A stretch of DNA of 64,000 nucleotides from Roseomonas genomospecies 6 (GTDB lineage: Bacteria; Pseudomonadota; Alphaproteobacteria; Azospirillales; Azospirillaceae): the NCBI RefSeq assembly GCF_008365375.1, contig NZ_QOKW01000010.1, positions 150,068 through 214,067 on the forward strand. The letters run 5' to 3'. The notes below the pieces were generated by a model. It searched no databases and was not told where the DNA came from. It worked only from the letters and a program-made list of their open reading frames with translations. The position numbers were made by a program, and so were the translations under genes. Of the stretch, positions 16,910 to 25,581 are shown one piece after another; positions within the stretch are counted from its first letter, which is position 1, and the number at the start of each line of letters is the position of its first letter.

Positions 16910-19261
16910 GTGAATTCTTCGATCGGCAAAGGCGGGACGCTTCCAGGCCACGAGGCGCACGCCAGCGTCCTTCCGGACAGTCTTCTGCAATCCGGCGCCG
17001 GGGAGTCCTCCGATGTCCGCGGCCGGCAGGAGGCGACCGTCTTCGCCACGCTGGCCGTGCTGTGGCGGCGCAAGCTGCTGATGCTCGCCATCGTCCTTCT
17101 GGGAACGGCGACCATCACCTACGTGATGCAGTCGCTGAAGCCGATGTACCGGGCGACCGCCATGGTGCAACTGGATTCCCGGCGCGTCGAACTGGCGGAA
17201 TTCAAGTCGGTCGTGTCCAACCTGACGCCCGAGGCGCCGGTCGTCCGCAGCGAGGTGTCCATCGTCGGCTCCCGTGCGCTGGCGGAGCGGGTGGTGGAGA
17301 AGCTCGACCTGCTGCGCGATCCCGAATTCAACCCGATGCTCAAGGCGTCCGACGGCACCGACGAGCACTGGCTGAAGCGCGTCACCAAGGCCGGCATCGG
17401 CGCCCTGCCGCCGGAGGGCAACGACGTCCTGCGCCGGTTCGTGCAGGAGATGACCGCCCTGTTCCGCGCGGAGGACGTCCCCGTCGCCCAGGACGCCGAT
17501 CAGGCCCGCCTGATGACCATCGACACGCTGCTGCGCCGGATCGAGGCGCGCAACGACGACCGCTCCTACACCATCATCATCGAGGCGTCCTCGGTCGATC
17601 CCGTCAAGGCCGCGGCCATCGCCAACGCCTTCGGCCAAGCCTATCTGGATTACCGGACGGAGATGAACCGCGACCTGACGGAGCAGGTCAACCGGTGGCT
17701 CGGCGAGCGGCTGGTCCAGGCACGCGAGGCCGTGCGCGGCGCGGAGGAGGCCATCCGCAGCTTCCGCAAGGAAAACGGCCTGCTGGAACTGCCCCCGGAC
17801 GGGCGCAACATGGTCCAGCAGCAGATGAACGAGATCAGCACCCAACTGACCGCCGCGCAGGCGCAGAAGGCGGCGGCGGAGGCGCGCGTGCGTCAGGCCC
17901 GCGACCAGACCGCCGCCAACGACACCGCGGCGATCCCGGAGGTTCTCGCCTCCCCGCTGATCCAGAAGCTGCGCGAGGCGGAGGCGATGCTGGAGCGCCG
18001 GCTGGCCGAACTTCAGCAGGTCTACGGCGACAAGCACCAGGACATCGTGAATCTGCGTCGTGGCATCGGTGAACTGAAGGCCCGCATCCGCGACGAGATG
18101 GGCAAGATCCAGAAGGGTCTGGACGCCGACCTTGAGGTCGCGCGCATCCGCGAGGCCACCCTGCTGAAGAGCATCGCCGAGCTTCAGGAGAAGCAGAAGG
18201 ACATCGAGGCCACCGGCATCCAGCTCCGCGACCTCGAACGCGCCGCCGATGCGCACCGCACGCTGCAACGCAGCCTCGCCGAGCGTTACGAGCAGACGCT
18301 GGCGCTGAGGAACACCGGAGCGCTCGACGCGCATCTCAGCGCCCCGGCCCTGCCGCCGATCCGCCCGGCCTTCCCGCAGCTCCGCATGTCGCTGGGCGTC
18401 GGCATGGTCGGTTCCACGGCGCTGGCGGTGGCCTTGGTTCTGCTGCTGGAGCGGCTCAGCTCCGGCCTGCGCACGCCGACCCAGGTGGAGCGGGCGACCG
18501 GCGTTCCCTGCCTCGGCATGGTTCCGTCGCTTCCCCGCAACGAGGCGGCCTGGAGCCTGGCCCTGCACCCCGACAGCCGCCGCGCGCGCGAGATCGGCGC
18601 CTTCCGCGAAGCGATCCAGACGGTGCGGACCATGGCCTGCATGCCGCGCAAGCGGGGAACGCCGCCCAAGGTGCTGCTGGTCACCTCCTCCCTTCCCAAG
18701 GAAGGCAAGTCGGTGCTTGCCGCCAATCTGGCGCGGTCGCTGGCCGGGCTGGGGCTGAACACGCTGCTGATCGACGCGGATTTCCGGCGCCCCTCCATCG
18801 CCAAGATGATGGGCTACCAGCCGCAAGGCAGCGTCGCCGACCTGCTGGACGGGCGCGTCGGAATCGACGACCTGCTCCACCAGGAGTCCCCCAACCTCAG
18901 CGTTCTGGGCAACATCGCCGGGGCCGCCGACGCCCACGACCGCATCAGCTCGCAGGCGATGAGCGACCTGATCGGATGGTCGCGCCACAACTTCGACGTG
19001 GTGGTGATCGACAGCGCCCCGGTGATGCTGTTCTCCGACGCGCTGGCCCTGTCCTTCCTGGCCGACAGCGTGATCTACGTCGTCCGCTGGCAGCACACCC
19101 CGCTGGACACCGTCATGGCCGGCTTCAACAAGCTGAAATCGGTCGACACCCCGGTCGGCGGCGTCGTGCTGTCGCGGGTCGTCGCGTCCAAACACGTCAA
19201 GTACGGCCACAAGGACGAGGCCTACTACTACGCCCTGCACGCGCCCGCGCGCCACACCTAG
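16910..19261 (+). CDS. Polysaccharide co-polymerase / BY-type tyrosine autokinase (Wzz-Wzc fusion)
   Basis: 783 residues from a GTG at 16910, with AAAGGGG at 16897-16903. The Wzz-type N-terminal domain starts with a transmembrane helix at about residues 45-70 (LLMLAIVLLGTATITYVMQS). A periplasmic coiled-coil region (about 200-510) carries the GNVR segment, a second helix lies near residue 500, and a cytoplasmic kinase domain follows. The kinase has Walker A (SSLPKEGKS, Lys about 600), Walker A' (LLIDADFRRPS) and Walker B (VVVIDSAPV), with a Tyr cluster near the end (KYGHKDEAYYYAL) as the likely autophosphorylation site. Such proteins control chain length and export in Wzx/Wzy pathways. No Wza exporter or Wzb phosphatase is visible in the window. 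Confidence 0.9.
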   Translation: MNSSIGKGGTLPGHEAHASVLPDSLLQSGAGESSDVRGRQEATVFATLAVLWRRKLLMLAIVLLGTATITYVMQSLKPMYRATAMVQLDSRRVELAEFKSVVSNLTPEAPVVRSEVSIVGSRALAERVVEKLDLLRDPEFNPMLKASDGTDEHWLKRVTKAGIGALPPEGNDVLRRFVQEMTALFRAEDVPVAQDADQARLMTIDTLLRRIEARNDDRSYTIIIEASSVDPVKAAAIANAFGQAYLDYRTEMNRDLTEQVNRWLGERLVQAREAVRGAEEAIRSFRKENGLLELPPDGRNMVQQQMNEISTQLTAAQAQKAAAEARVRQARDQTAANDTAAIPEVLASPLIQKLREAEAMLERRLAELQQVYGDKHQDIVNLRRGIGELKARIRDEMGKIQKGLDADLEVARIREATLLKSIAELQEKQKDIEATGIQLRDLERAADAHRTLQRSLAERYEQTLALRNTGALDAHLSAPALPPIRPAFPQLRMSLGVGMVGSTALAVALVLLLERLSSGLRTPTQVERATGVPCLGMVPSLPRNEAAWSLALHPDSRRAREIGAFREAIQTVRTMACMPRKRGTPPKVLLVTSSLPKEGKSVLAANLARSLAGLGLNTLLIDADFRRPSIAKMMGYQPQGSVADLLDGRVGIDDLLHQESPNLSVLGNIAGAADAHDRISSQAMSDLIGWSRHNFDVVVIDSAPVMLFSDALALSFLADSVIYVVRWQHTPLDTVMAGFNKLKSVDTPVGGVVLSRVVASKHVKYGHKDEAYYYALHAPARHT

Positions 19262-19341
19262 GCCCTCCTCCCCTCCCAGGGCCGGTGAGGGGGTCCTGCC
19301 GGGGCGCTACGTCCGGCACATGCGCATCCCCCTCACCCCAA

Positions 19342-19364
19342 CCCTCTCCCCGGAGGGGAGAGGG
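19342..19364. repeat. Intergenic palindrome, REP-like family
   Basis: A 10-base perfect stem, CCCTCTCCCC-GGA-GGGGAGAGGG, preceded by CCCCTCACCCCAA. The same unit recurs, in either orientation, at 45348-45372, 48009-48152 and 49143-49319, and in variant form near 39539-39564. It lies between the BY-kinase gene and the fusion gene at 19389 and could stop or process the transcript. It is read through in frame as a spurious N-terminal extension of the next gene. Confidence 0.75.
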
Positions 19365-19388
19365 GGTATCAAGAAAAGCGAGGATTCC

Positions 19389-21650
19389 ATGACCAACGCC
19401 GAGTTCCCGCGGCTCGCCATCATCGGCTGCGGCAGCATCGTGAGTCATCACCTGTTGCCGGCGCTGCTCCGCCTGGGCTGGCGGCCGAGCGTGCTCGTCG
19501 ATCCCTCGCCGGACCGGCTGGAAGCGGTGCAGGCCATGCTGGGCCGCAACCGCGCTCCCGTCGCCGTGGCGGACTGGCGGGAGGCGGCGGACCGGTTCGA
19601 CGCGGCGCTGGTCGCCGCCCCGCCGATGTTCCACGCGCCGATCGGCCAGAGCCTGCTGGAGGCCGGGAAGCACGTCTTCATGGAAAAGCCGCTGGCCGTC
19701 ACCCTGGCCGACGCCGAGCGCATGGTGCGGACGGCGGAGGAGCGCAAGGCGGTTCTGGCGGTCGGGCTGATGCGCCGCTACGTGAACGGCATCCGCTGGC
19801 TGAAGGCGCTGATCGAGTCCGGCCAGCTCGGCCGCATTCTGCGGTTCGAGGCCCGGGAGGGCTTCGTCTACAACTGGGGCATCAGCTCGCCTTCGATGCT
19901 GCGCCGGGACGGTGCAGGCGGCGGCGTGCTGCTGGACACCGGTTCGCACACGCTGGACCTTCTGCTGTGGTGGTTCGGGGAGGCTGCGGAGGTCGAATAC
20001 CGCGACGACAGCTACGGCGGGCTGGAGTCCGATTGCCGGCTGTCCCTGACCATGGCGTCCGGCGCCACCGGCACGCTGGAGCTGAGCCGCACCCGCGCCC
20101 TGCGCAACACCATCCGCGTCTTCGGCACCAAGGGCAGCGTCGAGGCCCATCTCTACGAGAACCAGATCGCCTCGGACGTGCCACAGATCCTGGATTTCGT
20201 CCATGACGGCTTCTCGGCCAACCACATCCCGCCGCAGATCTTCGGCGACCTGTTCCAGGCGGAACTGAAGGATTTCGCCGACGCGATCCGCGAGGGGCGC
20301 GAGGCCACCGTCGGCGGGCGCGACGCCCTGTCCTCCACCGCGCTGATCGAACGCTGCTACGCCGACCGCAAGCCGCTCGCCCTGCCCTGGGTGGAAGGAA
20401 CCGTGGCACCCTCATCCCATACGGCATCTCCCCAAAAAGATGGCCCGACCGTCGTGGTGACGGGCGCCGCGGGCTTCATCGGCGGGCGGCTGGTCGAGCG
20501 GCTGTGCCTGGAGCACGGGGCCAAGGTCCGCTGCATCGTGCGCGACATCGCGCAGGCGGTGCGTCTGGCCCGCTTCCCGGTGGAGATTGTCCGGGCCGAC
20601 CTGCTGGACCGCGAGGCCATCGGCAAGGCGGTGGCCGGCGCCGACTGGGTTTTCCACTGCGCCTACGACGTGCGGTCGCGCCGCCAGAACATGGACGGGA
20701 TGTCGGCGCTGATCGACGCCAGCCTCGCCCATGGGGTGAAGAGCTTCGTCCATCTCAGCACCTTCTCCGTCTACGAACCGCTGCCCGATGGCCCCTTGTC
20801 GGAGGAGACGCGCGACGGCGACCGGGCCTGGAGCTACGTGCAGAACAAGCTGGACCTGGAAAGGATGGTCCTCGACGCGGCGCGGGAGCGCGGCCTGCCG
20901 GGGGTGGTGCTTCAGCCCTCCATCGTCTACGGCCCCTTCTGCAAACCCTGGACGAACGCCCCCGCCGAGATGCTGCTGAGCGGCACCGTGGTGCTGCCGC
21001 AGGAGAGCGGGCTGTGCAACGCCGTCTACATCGACGATCTGGTGGACGCGATGATCGCGGCGACCCGCAGCCCGCAGGCCGTGGGCGAGCGCTTCGTCAT
21101 CTCCGGCCCCGACGCTCCCCCCTGGGCCGCCGTCTTCGGGCGCTTCCAGGAGGCGTTGGGCGTGGACAGCCTGCGCTTCCAGCCCGCGGAGGCGATCCGG
21201 AAGGAGATGAAGAGCCTGCGGCGCGACATCGCCATGGTGCTTCAGGACCCGAAGAAGATCATCCAGATCATCGTGCGCTGGCGCCCGGCCCGCCGGGTGC
21301 TCCAGGCCGGGTTCGACAACCTGCCGCCGCGGCTGCGCCATCTTGTGATGGTCCACTACTTCCTGAAGAAGAAGGCCGGCCGCAACCAGCTCTGGCTGCC
21401 CGACGCGCAAAAGCTGGCGCTCTATCAGGCCAAGGCGATCATCGATCTGGGCAAGGCGCGGCGCCTGCTGGGCTACGAGCCGCGCTTCACCTTCGAGGAC
21501 GGCATGGCGCTGACCGCCGAGTATCTGCGCTGGGCCTACCGGGACGTGCCGCGCACCGCCCCCGCGTCCCGGCCCGCCAACGAGGATCGTCTCCCCTCCT
21601 CCCTGCCCACCCCCCTGCCAACCGAGACGACGCGGGTCGGCAGCGCATGA
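19389..21650 (+). CDS. Gfo/Idh/MocA oxidoreductase fused to an SDR epimerase/dehydratase
   Basis: 753 residues, start at 19389 (GAGG 6 bases upstream). The N-terminal half (about 1-350) is a Gfo/Idh/MocA-type NAD(P) oxidoreductase: LAIIGCGSIVSHHLLPALLR, HVFMEKPLAVTLADAE near residue 97 with the catalytic Lys of EKP, and GGGVLLDTGSHTLDLLLWWF. The second half (from about residue 354) is an extended SDR: VVVTGAAGFIGGRLVERL, HLSTFSVYEPLP, a Tyr-x3-Lys (YVQNK) and SIVYGPFCKPW. The two activities are normally separate proteins, for example in amino-sugar or keto-sugar synthesis. The fusion suggests sequential oxidation/reduction of one nucleotide sugar. It overlaps the flippase gene by ATGA at 21647-21650, so it belongs to the plus-strand assembly operon. 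Confidence 0.87.
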   Translation: MTNAEFPRLAIIGCGSIVSHHLLPALLRLGWRPSVLVDPSPDRLEAVQAMLGRNRAPVAVADWREAADRFDAALVAAPPMFHAPIGQSLLEAGKHVFMEKPLAVTLADAERMVRTAEERKAVLAVGLMRRYVNGIRWLKALIESGQLGRILRFEAREGFVYNWGISSPSMLRRDGAGGGVLLDTGSHTLDLLLWWFGEAAEVEYRDDSYGGLESDCRLSLTMASGATGTLELSRTRALRNTIRVFGTKGSVEAHLYENQIASDVPQILDFVHDGFSANHIPPQIFGDLFQAELKDFADAIREGREATVGGRDALSSTALIERCYADRKPLALPWVEGTVAPSSHTASPQKDGPTVVVTGAAGFIGGRLVERLCLEHGAKVRCIVRDIAQAVRLARFPVEIVRADLLDREAIGKAVAGADWVFHCAYDVRSRRQNMDGMSALIDASLAHGVKSFVHLSTFSVYEPLPDGPLSEETRDGDRAWSYVQNKLDLERMVLDAARERGLPGVVLQPSIVYGPFCKPWTNAPAEMLLSGTVVLPQESGLCNAVYIDDLVDAMIAATRSPQAVGERFVISGPDAPPWAAVFGRFQEALGVDSLRFQPAEAIRKEMKSLRRDIAMVLQDPKKIIQIIVRWRPARRVLQAGFDNLPPRLRHLVMVHYFLKKKAGRNQLWLPDAQKLALYQAKAIIDLGKARRLLGYEPRFTFEDGMALTAEYLRWAYRDVPRTAPASRPANEDRLPSSLPTPLPTETTRVGSA

Positions 21651-22924
21651 AGATGATCCCGGCGTCCCTGCCAGCGTCCCTCACCCGCAGTTTCTGGACC
21701 CTCGCCGACCAGGGCGTGGTCAGCCTGGGCATGTTCGCCATCAACATCCTGCTCGCCCGGACCTTCCCGTCGCAGGAATACGGGACCTTCGTGTTCTTCC
21801 TGTCGGTCCTGCTGGCGCTCCAGGTCGTCAATGTCAGCCTGATCCAGTACCCGCTGTCGGTGGAAGGCGCGGTGCTGGACCAGGCGAAACGCCGGACCCT
21901 GGCGGGCCGCGCCGTCGTCCTGACCGCCGGATCGCTGCTGCCGCTGTCCGGCATCCTGTCTCTGGTCGGCTACGGGCTCGGCATGCCGGAGCTGGTGGGT
22001 CCCGCCGTGCTCTACTTCGTCGTCTGGCAGGCGCAGGAGATCGGGCGGCGCGGGCTGATGTCCGGCCTGAAGCACGACAAGGCGCTGTGGGGGGACAGCG
22101 TCACCTATCTGGGCCAGGTCGCGGTGCTGCACCTGATGGCGCTGGGGGGCCACCTGACGCTGGAGCGGGTGTTCGTCGCCATGACCGGTCCGGCGCTGGC
22201 TGGGGCGGTCATCCATTTCGCCATACTGCGCCCCGGCTTCGGCGGCCTGTCGGAACTGCCCGGCGTCTGCCGCCGCTTCTGGTCCATCGGCCATTGGGCG
22301 CTCGCCAACAACCTGTTTCTGATGCTGCGGGTGCAGAGCCTCGTCTGGCTGATGGCGGCAATGGACGGCATGGCCTCGACGGCGGCGTTCCAGGCCGTGC
22401 TCAATCTGGTGAACATCGCCAACCCGATCATCATCGGCATGGGCAACCTCGTCCCGCAACTCGCCGCGCGGGGGCGCAGCGCCGTGTCCGAGGGCGCCGG
22501 AGCGCTTCATCCGGACGAGCAGGCGTGGCTGGCGATCCGCGGCTACGTCGTCATCGGCGGCGCGCCGCTGCTGGTCTATTACAGCCTCGCGCTGCTGGTC
22601 CCCGATCAGGTGCTGCACATCGTCTACGGCACGATGTCGCCCTACGCGAACCAGGAGCTGGCGCTGCGCCTGCTCTCCATCGGGGCGCTGACCGGCTATC
22701 TGGCGGAGATGGTCTGCTCCTATTTCTACGGCGTGCAGCGCAGCCAGTTCGCGCTCGTGGTGAACGTCGTCGGCACGCTCGCGGTGTTCGCGGCGGTCGG
22801 TCCGCTGGCGGCGATGTACGGAGTCGCCGGGGTGTGCATGGCGTTGCTCTTCTCCAGCGTGCTGCGCGTCGGCGCCGCCCAATACTATCTTTCCAAGACG
22901 AGGACCGCCCATGTCGCCCGCTGA
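21647..22924 (+). CDS. Wzx-type flippase (polysaccharide biosynthesis membrane protein)
   Basis: 425 residues, overlapping the previous stop as ATGA. The sequence is almost entirely hydrophobic segments, about 12 predicted membrane helices. It opens with LTRSFWTLADQGVVSLGMFAINILLART, typical of the MOP/PST superfamily, to which O-antigen and exopolysaccharide flippases belong. It is expected to move the polyprenyl-linked repeat unit across the cytoplasmic membrane. The next gene starts inside its last codons (14-base overlap), so the flippase, GT4 and ligase/polymerase genes are very likely co-translated. Confidence 0.85.
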   Translation: MKMIPASLPASLTRSFWTLADQGVVSLGMFAINILLARTFPSQEYGTFVFFLSVLLALQVVNVSLIQYPLSVEGAVLDQAKRRTLAGRAVVLTAGSLLPLSGILSLVGYGLGMPELVGPAVLYFVVWQAQEIGRRGLMSGLKHDKALWGDSVTYLGQVAVLHLMALGGHLTLERVFVAMTGPALAGAVIHFAILRPGFGGLSELPGVCRRFWSIGHWALANNLFLMLRVQSLVWLMAAMDGMASTAAFQAVLNLVNIANPIIIGMGNLVPQLAARGRSAVSEGAGALHPDEQAWLAIRGYVVIGGAPLLVYYSLALLVPDQVLHIVYGTMSPYANQELALRLLSIGALTGYLAEMVCSYFYGVQRSQFALVVNVVGTLAVFAAVGPLAAMYGVAGVCMALLFSSVLRVGAAQYYLSKTRTAHVAR

Positions 22925-24167
22925 TGGCAGCGCCGCCTTCGCTGTGGCCAACTTCGCTGCGGCCAACCTTGCTATGAAGGGCGCCGGGCTGCGCCCGCTC
23001 GACCTCCGGCACGTCGTGATCCAGCCGGCCATCGCCCACCCCTCCTCCGCGAACGGGCTGCACAACGTGGTGCGCTGCCTGATCGCGGAGCAGCGCGCCA
23101 TGGGCGACGACGCGCGGCTGTTCCTGTTCTCCGACGATCCCGGCGCCCTGACCGGCATTCCGGCGGACTGCCCGGCGCAGCGCTTTTCCCTCGGCGGGCC
23201 GCGGCTTTCCGGACGGTCGCTGACCATCGCGGACGCGACGCTGGACCATCTGCTGGACGGCGCCGGGCCGGACACGGTGGTGCACATCCACGGCGCGGTG
23301 AAGCCGCTGTTCGCGGCGCTCGCCCGCGGGCTCCACCGGCGCGGCGTCGCCTATGGCGTGACGCTGCACGGCCAGTGTTCCCACATCTACGACCTCTCGG
23401 GTCGGGTGCGCCGCCGCCTGCCCGCCGCCTGGATGCGCTTCGTCGACGGTCCGGCCTTCGCCCGCGCCCGTTTCGTCCACGCCATCACCGAGGACGAGGC
23501 CGCCCTCGTCCGCAGGGTGGCCCCCACCGCCGCCGTCCGCCTGCTGCCCAACACCGCCTGGTCGGCGCTGCGCGGCGGCCTTCCCGCGCCGGTTCCGCGA
23601 ACGGCGCCGGACGCCGACCGGCTGACCTTCGGCTATTGCGCGCGCTACGAGATCGAGCACAAGGGCGTGGACCTGCTGATCGAGGGCTTCGCCGCCTACC
23701 GCCGGGCCGGCGGGCGCGGGGTTCTGGAGTTGGCCGGGTCCGGTCCCGCCCGCGCCGACATCGAACGGCTCGCCGATGCCCACGGGCTCGGCACCGGCAT
23801 CCGCGTGCATGGCCCGGTCTTCGGCGCGGAGAAGGCGGCGATGATGGCGGGCTGGCATTACTTCGCCCTGACGTCCCGGTTCGACGTGATGCCGACCGGC
23901 TGCCTGGAGGCCGCGCTGTCCGGCCTGCCGTTGATCGTGACGCGGGAGACCGGGCTCGTCCCCTATGTGGAGACCCACGGCGCCGGTTTCGGCGTGCCCG
24001 CCCTGACGGCGGAGGCGGTGGCCGACGCGCTGGCGCGGGCCGAGAGGACCGGCCCCGGCGGCTGGCGGGAGATGGCGGCCAACGCGCACCGCATGGTGGC
24101 GGGGATCGGCGACTGGGGGCGGATCGCCGCGCGGCTGCGCGCCGCGGCCTATGGACGCCCGTCATGA
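22911..24167 (+). CDS. Glycosyltransferase family 4 (second)
   Basis: 418 residues. GT-B glycosyltransferase: an N-terminal domain with VVIQPAIAHPSSANGLHNVV and VVHIHGAVKPLF, and a C-terminal domain with FGYCARYEIEHKGVDLLIEG, LELAGSGPARADIERLA and SRFDVMPTGCLEAALSGLPLI, the E-x7-E-type donor-binding loop. About 25 Ala-rich residues precede the conserved start. It probably adds one sugar of the repeat unit. It overlaps the flippase gene by 14 bases and the following gene by an ATGA. Confidence 0.84.
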   Translation: MSPADGSAAFAVANFAAANLAMKGAGLRPLDLRHVVIQPAIAHPSSANGLHNVVRCLIAEQRAMGDDARLFLFSDDPGALTGIPADCPAQRFSLGGPRLSGRSLTIADATLDHLLDGAGPDTVVHIHGAVKPLFAALARGLHRRGVAYGVTLHGQCSHIYDLSGRVRRRLPAAWMRFVDGPAFARARFVHAITEDEAALVRRVAPTAAVRLLPNTAWSALRGGLPAPVPRTAPDADRLTFGYCARYEIEHKGVDLLIEGFAAYRRAGGRGVLELAGSGPARADIERLADAHGLGTGIRVHGPVFGAEKAAMMAGWHYFALTSRFDVMPTGCLEAALSGLPLIVTRETGLVPYVETHGAGFGVPALTAEAVADALARAERTGPGGWREMAANAHRMVAGIGDWGRIAARLRAAAYGRPS

Positions 24168-25510
24168 GCGCGGTCCTCTCCACACCCAAGCGCAGCCGGG
24201 CACGGGCGGCGGACCTCTATCTGGGATTCCTGATGGCGGTCCTGCTGGGCTACACGCTGGCCGGGCGCGGCTTCGCCTACATCGGGATTCCGCCCTTCTT
24301 CATCGGGGAAATCCTTCTGCTGTCCGGCCTTCTCGTCATGCTGCGGACCGGCGGCATCGTGGCGACGCTGTCCAGCCTGCCGGGGACGCTGCTGGCGATC
24401 CTGATCGTCTGGGTCCTGGCGCGAACCATTCCCTTCTTCGGCCTCTACAGCTTCGACGCCTTGCGCGACAGCGTGATCGTCATGTATGGCCTGTTCGCCT
24501 TCATCATCATCGCCGTGCTGTACGACGACCCCGAGCGGCTGCGCCGCCTCGTCCTGGCCTATGGCGGCTTCGCGGTTCTGTTCGTGACGGTCATGCCGAT
24601 CCTCTATCCGGGCTTTCAGCTTCTCCAATCCCAGCTTCCCGTATGGCCGCGCTACAACGTCCCCATGATCAGCCTGCGCCCGGGCGAGGTCGGCGTGCAC
24701 TTCGCCGGAATAGCGCTGTTCGTTTTGCTGGGGTTCCGCCGCCTCAACCTGCTGCAACTGGGGTTGCTGGTGGTCGGCATGGCGATGGTCGCCGCGCACA
24801 GCCGCGGCGGGACACTCGCCATCGTCGTGCCGCTGTGCATCGCGCTGGCCATGGTGCCGCGCAGCCGGCAACTCGCCCCGCTGCTGATGATCGGCGTGGT
24901 CACCGTGGTCATCGCGGCCCTGCTGAACCTGGAGATCGAGGTGTCGTCGCGGAAGCTGTCCGTCGACCAGATCGCAACCAACCTGATGAGCATCGCCGGC
25001 TCCGCCGAGACCGCCAGCCTGGACGGCACCAAGCAATGGCGGATCATGTGGTGGGACAAGATCGTCGGCTACACCGTCCACGGCGACTATTTCTGGAACG
25101 GCAAGGGGTTCGGCATCAATCTGGCGGACGACGACGGCTTCCAGGTCATCGACGCCGAGGAGGCGCAGGTGCTGCGCAGCCCGCACAACGCGCACATGAC
25201 GATCCTGGCCCGCGCCGGCGTTCCCGGCTTCCTGCTGTGGGTGGCCCTGCTGGGAAGCTGGGTGGCCTTCATGGTCCGCGCCTTCCTGCTGGCCCGCCGG
25301 CACGGCGACCGCGCCTGGGCCCGGCTGTTCGTCTTCCTGCTCTGCTACTGGCTGTCCATCGTCATCAACGCCTCGTTCGACGTGGCTCTGGAAGGTCCGA
25401 TGCTGGGCATCTGGTTCTGGGTCCTGTTCGGGACGGGCATCGCCGCCGGCCTGATCCACCGCTCGGAGATCGCGGACCGAAGGCGCCCGCTCCGCCAGGC
25501 GGCACCCTGA
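24164..25510 (+). CDS. O-antigen ligase/polymerase (Wzy/WaaL-like) membrane protein
   Basis: 448 residues with 10-12 hydrophobic segments. A large periplasmic loop sits in the second half (about 265-345, from LSVDQIATNLMSIAG to LRSPHNAHMTILARAG) that contains PHNAHM, the His-containing motif typical of the Wzy/WaaL (O-antigen ligase-like) family. It is expected to polymerise the flipped repeat units or ligate them to an acceptor in the periplasm. It is the last gene of the plus-strand assembly operon and is followed by a strong hairpin shared with the convergent beta-helix gene. Polymerase versus ligase cannot be decided from sequence; the position after wzx favours Wzy. Confidence 0.85.
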   Translation: MSAVLSTPKRSRARAADLYLGFLMAVLLGYTLAGRGFAYIGIPPFFIGEILLLSGLLVMLRTGGIVATLSSLPGTLLAILIVWVLARTIPFFGLYSFDALRDSVIVMYGLFAFIIIAVLYDDPERLRRLVLAYGGFAVLFVTVMPILYPGFQLLQSQLPVWPRYNVPMISLRPGEVGVHFAGIALFVLLGFRRLNLLQLGLLVVGMAMVAAHSRGGTLAIVVPLCIALAMVPRSRQLAPLLMIGVVTVVIAALLNLEIEVSSRKLSVDQIATNLMSIAGSAETASLDGTKQWRIMWWDKIVGYTVHGDYFWNGKGFGINLADDDGFQVIDAEEAQVLRSPHNAHMTILARAGVPGFLLWVALLGSWVAFMVRAFLLARRHGDRAWARLFVFLLCYWLSIVINASFDVALEGPMLGIWFWVLFGTGIAAGLIHRSEIADRRRPLRQAAP

Positions 25511-25526
25511 CGCCCGCCGACACGGA

Positions 25527-25555
25527 AAGGGCGGGAGCTTGCGGCCCCCGCCCTT
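25527..25555. terminator. Bidirectional hairpin between convergent genes
   Basis: A 9-base perfect stem (AAGGGCGGG / CCCGCCCTT) with an 11-base loop lies 16 bases after the Wzy-like stop and 27 bases before the end of the convergent gene. The placement between two 3' ends fits a shared terminator; the flanking T/A run is only two bases. Confidence 0.6.
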
Positions 25556-25581
25556 CGCGACCGTATCCTTACGACGCCGCC

